NCBI GenBank assembly: GCA_903879875.1
Contig: CAIRNC010000492.1
Location: 1-20,339 of the forward strand
Direction: 5' to 3'
Length of the DNA: 20,339 nt
Source of the DNA: an uncultured Bacteroidota bacterium
GTDB taxonomy: Bacteria > Bacteroidota > Bacteroidia > Flavobacteriales > Flavobacteriaceae
The stretch's first letter is position 1. The number at the start of each line of letters is the position of its first letter. Below the pieces are notes generated by a model that had not been told where the DNA came from, ran no database searches, and was given only the letters and a program-made list of their open reading frames with translations. The position numbers and the translations under genes are program-made. Positions 1 to 7,637 of this stretch are shown one piece after another.

Positions 1-69
1 AATTTAAATTAGACACAAATTAAAACGTTGTAGTTAATAAGATTATGTATATAATAATTTTGGAAATTA

Positions 70-77
70 TATCTTTG
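70..77 (+). promoter_or_regulatory. Probable -7 promoter element of eno
   Basis: The octamer TATCTTTG fits the Bacteroidota -7 consensus TAnnTTTG and lies 40 bases before the enolase start. I do not see a well-spaced TTG -33 element, so only the -7 half is supported. The rest of positions 1-117 is AT-rich non-coding DNA in which I recognise nothing. Confidence 0.45.
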
Positions 78-117
78 CAATACGAAAAATTATAATTCAA
101 CATAAAAAATAGAAAAA

Positions 118-1410
118 ATGAGCATTATTATTAAAATTCATGCAAGACAAATTTTTGATTCTAGAGGAAATCCTACTATTGAAGTAGATGTTGTTACTGA
201 AAATGGCGTTTTGGGTCGTGCAGCAGTGCCGTCTGGAGCATCAACAGGAGAACATGAAGCTGTAGAATTACGCGATGGTGGAAAAGCATTTCTTGGAAAA
301 GGCGTTTTGAAAGCGGTTGAAAACGTAAATACAACTATTGCTTCCGAACTTTTAGGAACATCCGTTTTTGAACAAAATCTAATAGATCAAACCATGATTG
401 AATTAGATGGAACGCCAAATAAATCGAATTTAGGCGCTAATGCTATTCTTGGGGTTTCTCTTGCAGTGGCAAAAGCAGCAGCCAACGAATTAGGTTTGCC
501 TTTATATAGATATATAGGAGGAGTTTCTGCCAACACTTTGCCGGTGCCAATGATGAACATCATCAATGGTGGTTCACATTCTGATGCGCCTATTGCGTTT
601 CAAGAATTTATGATTTTCCCAGTAAAAGCTACTTCGTTTACACACGCGATGCAAATGGGAACTGAAATTTTTCACAATCTTAAAAAAGTATTACACGATA
701 GAGGTTTGAGTACAGCTGTTGGAGACGAAGGTGGTTTTGCTCCAAATTTAGCGGGTGGTACCGAAGATGCTTTGGACACTATCAAATTAGCCGTTGAAAA
801 AGCAGGATACACTTTCGGTGACGAAGTGATGATTGCATTAGACTGTGCTGCTTCTGAATTTTATGTGGATGGAAAATACGATTATTCAAAATTTGAAGGG
901 CCTACAGGTAAAATAAGAACATCGGCAGAACAAGTAGACTATTTAGCTGATTTAGCTGCTAAATATCCAATTATCTCTATCGAAGACGGTATGTATGAAA
1001 ACGATTGGGACGGTTGGAAACTATTAACTGAAAAAATCGGAAACAAAGTACAATTAGTAGGAGACGATTTATTTGTAACCAACGTAGAACGTTTATCAAC
1101 TGGAATAGAGAAAGGAATAGCTAATTCTATTTTAGTAAAAGTGAACCAAATTGGTACTTTAACCGAAACCATTGCAGCCGTAAATATGGCTAAAAATGCA
1201 GGATATACCTCGGTAATGTCACACCGTTCTGGAGAAACAGAAGATAATACCATTGCCGATTTAGCAGTAGCTTTAAACTGTGGACAAATTAAAACAGGTT
1301 CTGCTTCTCGTTCTGATCGTATGGCAAAATACAATCAATTGTTGCGTATTGAAGAAGAATTAGGCGATACTGCTTATTTTCCAGGCGTAAAAGCTTTTAA
1401 AATCAGATAG
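118..1410 (+). CDS. eno: Enolase (phosphopyruvate hydratase)
   Basis: Cytosolic glycolytic enzyme that interconverts 2-phosphoglycerate and phosphoenolpyruvate using Mg2+. The 430-residue protein is full length for the family and all signature elements are visible: the mobile loop SGASTGEHEA (39-48), QEF with Glu164, GDEGGFAPN with the catalytic Glu204, Mg2+ ligands Asp242, Glu289 and Asp316, catalytic Lys341 (LVKVNQ), the SHRSGET loop (368-374) and KTGSASRSDR (392-401). The ATG follows an A-rich stretch, as is usual in Bacteroidota, which rarely use a strong Shine-Dalgarno sequence. A good hairpin terminator follows, so it is probably transcribed alone. Identification is essentially certain. 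Confidence 0.98.
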   Translation: MSIIIKIHARQIFDSRGNPTIEVDVVTENGVLGRAAVPSGASTGEHEAVELRDGGKAFLGKGVLKAVENVNTTIASELLGTSVFEQNLIDQTMIELDGTPNKSNLGANAILGVSLAVAKAAANELGLPLYRYIGGVSANTLPVPMMNIINGGSHSDAPIAFQEFMIFPVKATSFTHAMQMGTEIFHNLKKVLHDRGLSTAVGDEGGFAPNLAGGTEDALDTIKLAVEKAGYTFGDEVMIALDCAASEFYVDGKYDYSKFEGPTGKIRTSAEQVDYLADLAAKYPIISIEDGMYENDWDGWKLLTEKIGNKVQLVGDDLFVTNVERLSTGIEKGIANSILVKVNQIGTLTETIAAVNMAKNAGYTSVMSHRSGETEDNTIADLAVALNCGQIKTGSASRSDRMAKYNQLLRIEEELGDTAYFPGVKAFKIR

Positions 1411-1435
1411 TTTTTTTCTAATTATATATTTTTTT

Positions 1436-1480
1436 AAAATCCCTTTCAGAGTTCTAAATGCTGAAAGGGATTTTTATTTT
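1436..1480 (+). terminator. Rho-independent terminator of eno
   Basis: An inverted repeat, ATCCCTTTCAG / CTGAAAGGGAT (1439-1449 and 1461-1471), has an 11-base loop, flanking A/T pairs that lengthen the stem, and a T-rich tail. It begins 26 bases after the enolase stop codon. Confidence 0.85.
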
Positions 1481-1494
1481 AAAAAAAATAAGAA

Positions 1495-1528
1495 TTGTGA
1501 AATTCACACTCATGATTTTTTATATTTG
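1495..1528 (+). promoter_or_regulatory. Bacteroidota-type promoter of the dehydrogenase gene
   Basis: TATATTTG (1521-1528) is a perfect -7 element. A TTG at 1495-1497 lies 23 bases upstream, at the long end of the usual spacing. The start codon is 25 bases downstream of the -7 element. Confidence 0.6.
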
Positions 1529-1553
1529 CCCAAAATAAACATATCGCAATAGA

Positions 1554-2780
1554 ATGAAAGAATTATTACATAAATTTGAAAATAAAGCACCTGAAATAAT
1601 TTTTAATTGGCGTGATGCCGAAACGGAAGCCGAAGGCTGGACTGTAATCAATTCTTTACGAGGTGGTGCTGCTGGTGGCGGAACTCGAATGCGAAAAGGA
1701 TTGGATGTAAACGAAGTTTTATCGTTAGCTAAAACAATGGAAGTAAAATTCACGGTTTCTGGTCCTGCAATTGGTGGAGCAAAATCGGGAATCAATTTTG
1801 ACCCAAACGACCCAAGAAAAAAAGGCGTTTTGCAACGCTGGTACAAAGCGGTTTCGCCTTTATTAAAAAGTTATTATGGCACAGGTGGCGACTTGAACGT
1901 TGACGAAATCCATGAAGTGATCCCAATGACAGAAGAATGTGGCGTTTGGCATCCACAAGAAGGGGTTTTTAATGGCCATTTTAAGCCAACAGAAGCAGAC
2001 AAAATCAATAGAATAGGACAATTGCGTCAAGGTGTTGTGAAAGTTATTGAAAACGCCAAATTTTCGCCGGATGTAACTTTAAAATATACTGTTGCCGATA
2101 TGATTACAGGTTACGGAGTCGCCGAAGCAGTTCGCCATTTTTATGCAATCTATGGCGGCGATGTCAAAGGGAAAAAAGCCATTGTTCAAGGATTCGGAAA
2201 TGTAGGTTCTGCGGCTGCCTTTTATCTTGCCTATATGGGCGTTAAAGTAGTTGGAATTATTGACAGAGATGGCGGTGTAATTAATGAGAAAGGATTCACA
2301 TTTGAACAAATTAGAACGTTGTTTTTAAATAAAGATGGCAACAAATTGGTTGCTTTCAACATGCTTTCATTTGAAGAAATCAATAAACAAATTTGGTCTT
2401 TGGGAGCGCAAATATTTACTCCTTGTGCCGCATCAAGATTGGTGACGCAAGATCAAGTTGACAAAATGATAGCTTCAGGATTAGAAGTAATTTCATGTGG
2501 CGCTAATGTGCCTTTTGCAGACAAAGAAATTTTCTTTGGTTCTATTATGGAACACGTGGATCAAAAAGTCAGTTTGATTCCTGATTTTATTTCAAATTGT
2601 GGAATGGCGCGCGTTTTTGCCTATTTTATGGAGAAAAAAGTACAAATGACCGATGAATCTATTTTTAATGACACGTCAGAAATTATTAAAAATGCCATTG
2701 AAAAAGCGCATAGTTTAAATAGCAATAAGACTAATATTAGTGCAACTGCTTTTGAAATTGCTTTGAAACAATTGATATAA
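1554..2780 (+). CDS. Glu/Leu/Phe/Val family dehydrogenase (probably glutamate or branched-chain amino-acid dehydrogenase)
   Basis: NAD(P)-dependent oxidative deaminase of the glutamate/leucine/phenylalanine/valine dehydrogenase superfamily, acting in the cytosol. The 408-residue protein has the N-terminal substrate domain, with GGGTRMR (41-47), Lys65 and the glycine-rich catalytic motif GGAKSG (74-79, catalytic Lys77), then GGDLN with Asp113, the position of the family's essential aspartate. The Rossmann domain carries GFGNVG (213-218), followed by an acidic Asp237 region and TPCAAS (289-294). The motifs GGAKSG and TPCAAS differ slightly from the common GGAKGG and PAA forms, so substrate specificity cannot be read with confidence. 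It has its own promoter and terminator, so it is probably monocistronic. Confidence 0.9.
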   Translation: MKELLHKFENKAPEIIFNWRDAETEAEGWTVINSLRGGAAGGGTRMRKGLDVNEVLSLAKTMEVKFTVSGPAIGGAKSGINFDPNDPRKKGVLQRWYKAVSPLLKSYYGTGGDLNVDEIHEVIPMTEECGVWHPQEGVFNGHFKPTEADKINRIGQLRQGVVKVIENAKFSPDVTLKYTVADMITGYGVAEAVRHFYAIYGGDVKGKKAIVQGFGNVGSAAAFYLAYMGVKVVGIIDRDGGVINEKGFTFEQIRTLFLNKDGNKLVAFNMLSFEEINKQIWSLGAQIFTPCAASRLVTQDQVDKMIASGLEVISCGANVPFADKEIFFGSIMEHVDQKVSLIPDFISNCGMARVFAYFMEKKVQMTDESIFNDTSEIIKNAIEKAHSLNSNKTNISATAFEIALKQLI

Positions 2781-2797
2781 TTTTTTTCTAAAATTAG

Positions 2798-2840
2798 AAA
2801 CGCCGATAAGAATTAGTTTTTGTCGGCGTTTTTATTTTTA
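2798..2840 (+). terminator. Rho-independent terminator of the dehydrogenase gene
   Basis: AAACGCCGA (2798-2806) pairs with TCGGCGTTT (2823-2831), and the 3' arm runs into a T-rich tail. The hairpin starts 18 bases after the stop codon. Confidence 0.85.
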
Positions 2841-2911
2841 ATTCAGCCAAAAAACAATTTATTTTAATTAATTTCGTTTTAATAATTTTAGAATGTAGTT
2901 TTTAAGAACGT

Positions 2912-3793
2912 ATGCAATATTCAGAAATCAATTATAAAAAGCAATCTTTCCTCATTACAAGCGCTTTGTTTGTTTTGCTGTTTTTGTTATTGTTTTATTT
3001 ATCCTACAACAAACAGTCCATAATTCTTGATTTAGAAGGTGGCGGAGGCGGCGGAGAAATTGCTGTGAATTTTGGGAATAGCGATTTAGGTTCAGGAGAA
3101 AACTTAGAATCTATGGAATTGACGCAACCTACACCTGTGTCAAAACAACCAGAAACAGTTGTTGAAGAAAAATTGGTTACAAATGCTGCCGATAATGAAG
3201 TTTCAGTTAATGCTTCGGATAAAAAAACAGTAGAAATCCCCAAAAAACCTATAGAGAAACCAATAGAGGTAGTTAAACCCAAACCTTCAAAATCAACAAC
3301 GGATGCTTTGGCAAACCTATTAACCGGAAATGCTAAAGGGGGAGATGGCGACGATAATGTTTCTGGAAATAAAGGAAAGGCCAATGGCGATCCAAAAGCA
3401 ACAGGTTATAATGGAGGAGGAGGAACAGGAACAGGAAGTGGTGGTGGAAATGGAAGCGGACAAGGAATTGGTTCAGGAAGCGGGTACGGAAGTGGCAATG
3501 GTTCAGGCACTGGAAGCGGTAACGGCAATTGGAAATTAGAGGGTAGAAAATTGAGTGCTAGCAGCAAACAAGTTCAAAAGTGCAATGAATATGGTACAGT
3601 TGTAGTACAAGTTACAGTAAATAGAAATGGAAATGTAATTGCTGCCAAATATGCAAAAGGCACAACAAATACAAGTCAATGTTTACTCGAACCAGCTTAT
3701 GCTACTGCGAAATCATACAAATGGCAACCCGATCCTGACGCACCCGAAACCCAAATCGGATTTATTACGATCAATTTTAAATTGAGTGAATAA
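2912..3793 (+). CDS. TonB-like energy transducer with glycine-rich linker
   Basis: Predicted inner-membrane-anchored periplasmic protein that would pass proton-motive-force energy to outer-membrane TonB-dependent transporters. The 293 residues show a short cytoplasmic tail, one membrane helix (about 12-32), a GGGGGG run at 43-48, an acidic and Pro/Lys-rich spacer with KPIEKPIEVVKPKP (112-125), a Gly/Ser/Asn-rich stretch (about 166-206), and a C-terminal domain from about 225 (GTVVVQVTVNRNGNV) resembling the TonB/TolA C-terminal fold. Two cysteines (224, 257) in the periplasmic domain could form a disulphide. It sits 30 bases before folC and may be co-transcribed with it. Genes for the usual motor partners ExbB and ExbD are not adjacent. 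Family assignment is good; which transporters it serves is unknown. Confidence 0.8.
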   Translation: MQYSEINYKKQSFLITSALFVLLFLLLFYLSYNKQSIILDLEGGGGGGEIAVNFGNSDLGSGENLESMELTQPTPVSKQPETVVEEKLVTNAADNEVSVNASDKKTVEIPKKPIEKPIEVVKPKPSKSTTDALANLLTGNAKGGDGDDNVSGNKGKANGDPKATGYNGGGGTGTGSGGGNGSGQGIGSGSGYGSGNGSGTGSGNGNWKLEGRKLSASSKQVQKCNEYGTVVVQVTVNRNGNVIAAKYAKGTTNTSQCLLEPAYATAKSYKWQPDPDAPETQIGFITINFKLSE

Positions 3794-3822
3794 TTGCATT
3801 ATTACTTCTAATTTTTTATAAA

Positions 3823-5043
3823 ATGACGTATCAAGAAACCGTAAATTGGATGTTTCATCAGTTGCCGATGTATCAACATCAAGGCGCTTCAGCCTATAAA
3901 AAAGATTTAACCAATACCATTTTATTAGCCGATCATCTTCAACATCCCGAAACAGGTTTAAAATGTATTCATGTGGCAGGCACAAATGGTAAAGGTTCTA
4001 CTTCACACCTTCTGGCAGCAATTCTTCAAGAAGCAGGTTACAAAGTAGGATTATATACATCGCCACATTTAAAAGATTTTATAGAGCGAATTAAAATAAA
4101 CGGCACTACCATTTCAGAAGAATTTGTAGTTGATTTCATTGCAGATAACCTCATTTTTTTTCAAGAAAATCAGTTGAGCTTTTTTGAAATGACTGTGGGT
4201 TTGGCTTTTGATTATTTTAAGAAACAAAAAGTAGATATAGCGGTGATTGAAGTAGGAATGGGCGGTCGATTAGACTCTACCAATATTATCACGCCAATTC
4301 TTTCTGTAATAACCAATATTGGGCTTGATCACACGCAATTTTTAGGGACAACACTGCCCGAAATTGCTTATGAAAAAGCAGGAATTATCAAGTCAAAAGT
4401 TCCAGTAGTGATTGGTGAATATGCCGAAGAAACGAAGAACGTTTTTTCAGACAAATCAAAGGAAATGCAATCGGAAATCTATTTTGCTTCTGATTTAATT
4501 CAAGAAACCTACCCTTCGGTTTTATTGGGGAATTATCAAGTTCATAATAAAAAAACGGTTCTACAAGCGGTTCGAGTTTTGCAATCGCAACAAGAATTTT
4601 TGATTTCAGAAACCCATATAAAAGATGGTTTTTTAAACGTAATAAAAACAACGGGACTTCAAGGGCGATGGCAACAACTTCAGGCAAATCCTAAAGTTAT
4701 TTGTGATACGGCACACAATAAAAACGGATTAGAAATTGTGTTAAATCAAATTCAGGAAGAAGCGTTTGACCAATTGCATTTTGTTTTAGGAGTTGTGAAT
4801 GATAAAGATTTAGACGAAATTTTGCCTTTATTCCCTACGTCTGCCATATATTATTTCTCAAGACCCAATATTCCACGAGGGTTGGCAGCTTCTAGTTTGC
4901 AACAAAAAGCTAAAGAGTATGAATTAATAGGAAAAGTATATGATTCTGTTTCAGAGGCTTATCAAGACGCATTAATTTTTGCTACAAAAACAGATTTTAT
5001 ATATGTTGGCGGTAGTACTTTTGTAGTTGCAGAAATTTTATAA
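3823..5043 (+). CDS. folC: Bifunctional folylpolyglutamate synthase / dihydrofolate synthase
   Basis: Mur-ligase-family enzyme that adds glutamate to dihydropteroate and to tetrahydrofolate, giving folates that are retained in the cell. The 406-residue protein shows the P-loop VAGTNGKGST (51-60), YTSPHL (78-83), the Mg2+/ATP segment VGMGGRLDSTN (144-154), His170, KAGIIK with Lys185 (the usual carbamylated lysine), and DTAHN (295-299) in the C-terminal domain. The length is normal. The start ATG follows an A/T-rich stretch 30 bases after the TonB-like gene, suggesting one transcript. The bifunctional call is by family; sequence alone does not separate the two activities. Confidence 0.95.
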   Translation: MTYQETVNWMFHQLPMYQHQGASAYKKDLTNTILLADHLQHPETGLKCIHVAGTNGKGSTSHLLAAILQEAGYKVGLYTSPHLKDFIERIKINGTTISEEFVVDFIADNLIFFQENQLSFFEMTVGLAFDYFKKQKVDIAVIEVGMGGRLDSTNIITPILSVITNIGLDHTQFLGTTLPEIAYEKAGIIKSKVPVVIGEYAEETKNVFSDKSKEMQSEIYFASDLIQETYPSVLLGNYQVHNKKTVLQAVRVLQSQQEFLISETHIKDGFLNVIKTTGLQGRWQQLQANPKVICDTAHNKNGLEIVLNQIQEEAFDQLHFVLGVVNDKDLDEILPLFPTSAIYYFSRPNIPRGLAASSLQQKAKEYELIGKVYDSVSEAYQDALIFATKTDFIYVGGSTFVVAEIL

Positions 5044-5058
5044 TTTTTAAATAATTTG

Positions 5059-5089
5059 TTTGCAAATACAGAAAAGTAGTCTATATTTG
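5059..5089 (+). promoter_or_regulatory. Consensus Bacteroidota promoter for tRNA-Val
   Basis: TTTG (5059-5062), a 19-base spacer and TATATTTG (5082-5089) match the Bacteroidota -33/-7 consensus exactly. The first tRNA base follows 12 bases after the -7 element. This is the best promoter in the window. Confidence 0.85.
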
Positions 5090-5101
5090 CACACGCAATA
5101 A

Positions 5102-5176
5102 GGGCGATTAGCTCAGCTGGTTCAGAGCACCTCGTTTACACCGAGGGGGTCGGGGGTTCGAACCCCTCATCGCCCA
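5102..5176 (+). tRNA. tRNA-Val (anticodon UAC)
   Basis: A full cloverleaf can be folded. The acceptor stem GGGCGAT / ATCGCCC pairs perfectly (5102-5108 with 5169-5175). The D-arm is GCTC/GAGC. The anticodon stem CCTCG/CGAGG encloses the loop TTTACAC, giving anticodon TAC at 5137-5139. A five-base variable loop follows, then the T-arm GGGGG / CCCTC with loop TTCGAAC. The discriminator base is A5176 and the CCA end is not encoded. UAC reads GUA and GUG valine codons, and further GUN codons if U34 is modified. Confidence 0.97.
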
Positions 5177-5181
5177 CAATT

Positions 5182-5220
5182 AAGGACAAATTCAAAAAAA
5201 TTGAATTTGTCCTTTTTTTA
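5182..5220 (+). terminator. Strong terminator after tRNA-Val
   Basis: A perfect 14-base inverted repeat (5182-5195 with 5201-5214) has a five-A loop and a run of T at 5213-5219. It begins six bases after the tRNA and lies between convergent tRNA-Val and xerD, so it may also block transcription arriving from xerD, although the T-tail is clear only on the + strand. Confidence 0.9.
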
Positions 5221-5248
5221 TTTTTTGTAAAAGCTGAATACAATAGCA

Positions 5249-6145
5249 CTATCTTCTTGGATGAAAAGTATTCATTATTTCTACCAAATGCTTTCGGTTT
5301 AAATGTACATATATTTCGGTTGTTGTAATTGATTCGTGACCTAACATTAACTGTATGGAACGTAAATCGGCTCCATTTTCTAACAAATGGGTAGCGAAGG
5401 AATGTCGAAATGTATGTGGACTGATTACTTTATTTAGATCAATTGCAATAGCTAAATTTTTTATAATAGTAAATAGCATGGCTCGAGTTAGCATTTTCCC
5501 TCTACGATTTAAAAATAAAGTATCTTCATGTCCTTTTTGAATATTTAAAAAATTACGTTTTGTGTTTTTATAAATCTCAATATATTTTTGGGTAGTATTT
5601 CCAATTGGTACAAAACGCTGCTTATTGCCTTTTCCAGTAATTTTTATAAATCCTTCGTCAAAAAATAAATCTGAAATTTTTAGTGATATTAATTCCGAAA
5701 CACGAAGTCCGCAACCATAGAGTGTTTCAAGCATAGCACGATTTCTTTCTCCTTCATTACTCGATAAATCTATAACAGCAATCATTCTGTCAATATCTAT
5801 TAATGATAAAGTGTCGGGTAATTTGCGTCCTATTTTTGGTGTTTCGGTTAAAGATAGTGGAGAATCGGTTCTGTAATCTTCGAAAATTAGATAGTTAAAA
5901 AAGCTTTTTAAGCCAGAAATTATTCGGGCTTGAGATCTTGCATTTACTTCTTTTGAGACGTGATATACAAATTGTTGAACCGTTTCTTCCGTTATTTTTA
6001 TTGGGCTGATTCCTATTTCATTTTCATTTAAAAATTGACACAAACGCTCTATATCAAAGGTATAATTAGCGATAGTGTTTTTAGACAATCCTCTTTCAAT
6101 TTTTAAATAGGATTGGTAATTTTTTATATAAGAGTTCCAATTCAT
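5249..6145 (-). CDS. xerD: Site-specific tyrosine recombinase XerD
   Basis: Resolves chromosome dimers at the dif site, together with XerC and FtsK. The 298-residue length is typical of XerC/D. An N-terminal SAM-like core-binding domain (about 1-90, with RGLSKNTIANY at 18-28) is followed by the catalytic domain carrying the complete set of active-site residues: Arg148 (GCGLRVSEL), Lys172 (TGKGNKQR), His244 and Arg247 (HTFRHSFATHLL), His270 (LGHES) and the nucleophile Tyr279. Full length and all residues intact argue for the housekeeping recombinase and not a decayed integrase. A XerC paralogue cannot be excluded absolutely, but sequence details such as HTFRHSFATHLLENGADLRS favour XerD. Confidence 0.9.
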   Translation of the reverse strand: MNWNSYIKNYQSYLKIERGLSKNTIANYTFDIERLCQFLNENEIGISPIKITEETVQQFVYHVSKEVNARSQARIISGLKSFFNYLIFEDYRTDSPLSLTETPKIGRKLPDTLSLIDIDRMIAVIDLSSNEGERNRAMLETLYGCGLRVSELISLKISDLFFDEGFIKITGKGNKQRFVPIGNTTQKYIEIYKNTKRNFLNIQKGHEDTLFLNRRGKMLTRAMLFTIIKNLAIAIDLNKVISPHTFRHSFATHLLENGADLRSIQLMLGHESITTTEIYVHLNRKHLVEIMNTFHPRR

Positions 6146-6170
6146 TAGACAAAGTAAAACAATTTTTGGA

Positions 6171-6200
6171 TATAAAAAAACCTCTTTTCAAGAGGCTTAT
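6171..6200 (-). terminator. Terminator of the first PorT-like barrel gene
   Basis: On the - strand a short AAGAGG..CCTCTT stem-loop is followed by a T-run (AAAAAAA on the + strand at 6174-6180). It starts 23 bases beyond the stop codon of the gene at 6223. It belongs to a 70-base unit repeated at 6920-6989. Confidence 0.7.
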
Positions 6201-6240
6201 TCTTATAAATTATTGGAGAAATTTAGAATTTATAACCTAA
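6171..6240. repeat. 70-base direct repeat, copy 1 (terminator plus gene 3' end)
   Basis: Aligns base for base, without gaps, with 6920-6989, with three mismatches (6188, 6202 and 6238 against 6937, 6951 and 6987, by my count). It covers the terminator hairpin, the intergenic tail and the last six codons of the barrel gene. The identity continues through non-coding DNA while the upstream coding regions are clearly diverged. Confidence 0.9.
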
Positions 6241-6792
6241 AGAAAATTGAAATACTGAATTTTTAGAGGGTGTTTCATTCGGTGTCAAATAATATTGAAC
6301 TTGGGTAAGACCTAAATTATAACGTAAATCAATTGAAATATTCTTGTCAACATCATAACATCCTCCAAAAACTAATGAATAATCGTTGTAATTTATACGA
6401 TTTGATACATCAACCGTTTTGTTGCCGCCAAATGCTTTTGATTCAGCAGAATTTAAAAAGCACAATTGAGGGCCAATTTCTAAATTTAATTTCTTGGTAG
6501 CATAATATTTGAAAAGTAATGGGACATTAATGTAATTAAAATAAAATTCTCCATTGTAAACCTTTACTCCTTGCCCAGAAAATAAAAGCTCTGGCTGAAT
6601 GCCTGTTTTATCTGAAATCTTATATTTTAGAAATATTCCCAAATGATAACTCACAATTGGAGAGCCACCCGAATTGGTAATATCTGCATAATTAAATCCC
6701 AATTTAATTCCAAAATGTCCTTCTGACTTTGTTTGGGAATTGGCATAACTAAACAAAAAAAACAAAACTATTGGTATAATACTTTTTTTCAC
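6223..6792 (-). CDS. PorT-like small outer-membrane beta-barrel protein, paralogue 1
   Basis: Predicted exported barrel of the Bacteroidota porin/PorT-like group (the outer-membrane beta-barrel domain family). The 189 residues begin with a signal peptide (MKKSIIPIVLFFLFSYANSQ), then alternating beta-strand patterns such as HFGIKLGFNYADI, the shared motif IQPELLFSGQG and the terminal FQFSLGYKF, ending in an aromatic residue as expected for BamA recognition. The start codon is GTG; no better start is near. It is the last of three tandem paralogues. Substrate or ligand is unknown: such small barrels may be structural, receptors, or maturation factors. Confidence 0.8.
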   Translation of the reverse strand: MKKSIIPIVLFFLFSYANSQTKSEGHFGIKLGFNYADITNSGGSPIVSYHLGIFLKYKISDKTGIQPELLFSGQGVKVYNGEFYFNYINVPLLFKYYATKKLNLEIGPQLCFLNSAESKAFGGNKTVDVSNRINYNDYSLVFGGCYDVDKNISIDLRYNLGLTQVQYYLTPNETPSKNSVFQFSLGYKF

Positions 6793-6820
6793 AAGGTATT
6801 GATTTTAAATTTAAAATAAA

Positions 6821-6852
6821 CAAATATAATATAAACTAGTATCTCTTTACAA
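6821..6852 (-). promoter_or_regulatory. Promoter of paralogue 1
   Basis: Read on the - strand: TTG (6850-6852), a 21-base spacer, then TATATTTG (6821-6828), 28 bases before the GTG start. It matches the Bacteroidota consensus well, so paralogue 1 is probably transcribed independently of paralogue 2. Confidence 0.7.
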
Positions 6853-6919
6853 GAATTTTTAGAATTAGATTTATGAATTCATTTCAAGTCCGTTTTATAA
6901 TTCAAGAGTAGTTTATTTA

Positions 6920-6950
6920 TATAAAAAAACCTCTTTACAAGAGGCTTATT
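6920..6950 (-). terminator. Terminator of the second PorT-like barrel gene
   Basis: The same AAGAGG/CCTCTT hairpin as at 6171-6200, with a T-run on the - strand, 22 bases after the stop codon of the gene at 6972. Confidence 0.7.
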
Positions 6951-6989
6951 TTTATAAATTATTGGAGAAATTTAGAATTTATAACCCAA
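6920..6989. repeat. 70-base direct repeat, copy 2 (terminator plus gene 3' end)
   Basis: Second copy of the repeat at 6171-6240, offset by 749 bases. It contains the terminator and the final codons of paralogue 2, so both genes end in the same ...LGYKF sequence and the same 3' untranslated DNA. Confidence 0.9.
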
Positions 6990-7559
6990 TGACATTTGGA
7001 AAACGCCGTTTTTAGTATTAACGTTTTCTACGGTACTTGTATTCGTTAAACCAATGCAGTATCTGACTTGAACAACTACTTTGTCAAGAATATCGTAACC
7101 AACACCTAAGTTTGCTGACATATCAAATGCTTTTGTTTTATCTTTAATATCTTCAGATGAGTTTGTTGTAGCGATTTTATCTTCAAAGTCTTCTTTAGCT
7201 GTAATTAAAAATCCCGCTTGAGGTCCCGCTTCAAAAAATAACCCAGCAATTGGATAATATTTTACCATTACAGGCACCATTACATAATTCATTTTGGTAG
7301 TTGTTACTGAAGTTAAATCTTTGCTTTCTAATTTAGCACCTTGAGTAGAAAACAGTAATTCAGGTTGAATCGCTATTTTTCCTAAAGCTTTAAATTCTAG
7401 GAATGCTCCTGCGTGAAATCCATTACTTGACGACATTATTTGATCCGAAGCACCTGTTATCATAGACATGTTTAAACCTGCTTTCAAACCAAAATTAATT
7501 TTTTGTGCATTGCAATTTAATGCAGTAATAATTGATATAACTGTGATAATTCTTTTCAT
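6972..7559 (-). CDS. PorT-like small outer-membrane beta-barrel protein, paralogue 2
   Basis: 195 residues: signal peptide MKRIITVISIITALNCNAQ, then a barrel with the paralogue motifs NFGLKAGLNMSMITG, IQPELLFSTQGAKL, FEAGPQAGFLITAK, VRYCIGLTNT and terminal FQMSLGYKF. The cysteine in the signal peptide is not in a convincing lipobox, so normal signal peptidase I processing is expected. It has its own -7 element and terminator. Paralogues 1, 2 and 3 share the same motif order, so tandem duplication is clear. Function unknown beyond an outer-membrane barrel. Confidence 0.8.
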   Translation of the reverse strand: MKRIITVISIITALNCNAQKINFGLKAGLNMSMITGASDQIMSSSNGFHAGAFLEFKALGKIAIQPELLFSTQGAKLESKDLTSVTTTKMNYVMVPVMVKYYPIAGLFFEAGPQAGFLITAKEDFEDKIATTNSSEDIKDKTKAFDMSANLGVGYDILDKVVVQVRYCIGLTNTSTVENVNTKNGVFQMSLGYKF

Positions 7560-7581
7560 ATATTTTTAAGTTTTAATAATG

Positions 7582-7589
7582 CAAATTTA
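7582..7589 (-). promoter_or_regulatory. -7 element of paralogue 2
   Basis: TAAATTTG on the - strand, 22 bases before the ATG. The 12-base string TAAATTTGCATT is identical to the one in front of paralogue 3. No clear TTG -33 element is seen at normal spacing. Confidence 0.55.
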
Positions 7590-7637
7590 TGTTTTTTTGT
7601 AAGAAAAACTATTTTTAAATTTTTTCAGTTTTATACT

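Noticed and set aside
939..1334. Antisense open frame inside eno
   Set aside because: It lies wholly within a perfectly conserved enolase gene and shows no protein family features.
3330..3539. Open frame inside the glycine-rich part of the TonB-like gene, and an antisense frame at 3004-3384
   Set aside because: They arise from the repetitive GGN-type codons of the real gene; their protein sequences are low-complexity and match no family.
5102..6145. A tyrosine recombinase next to a tRNA gene, as in an integrated element
   Set aside because: The recombinase has the length and sequence of the housekeeping XerD, points towards the tRNA from the opposite strand, and no second copy of the tRNA 3' end or phage/plasmid genes is seen in the window.
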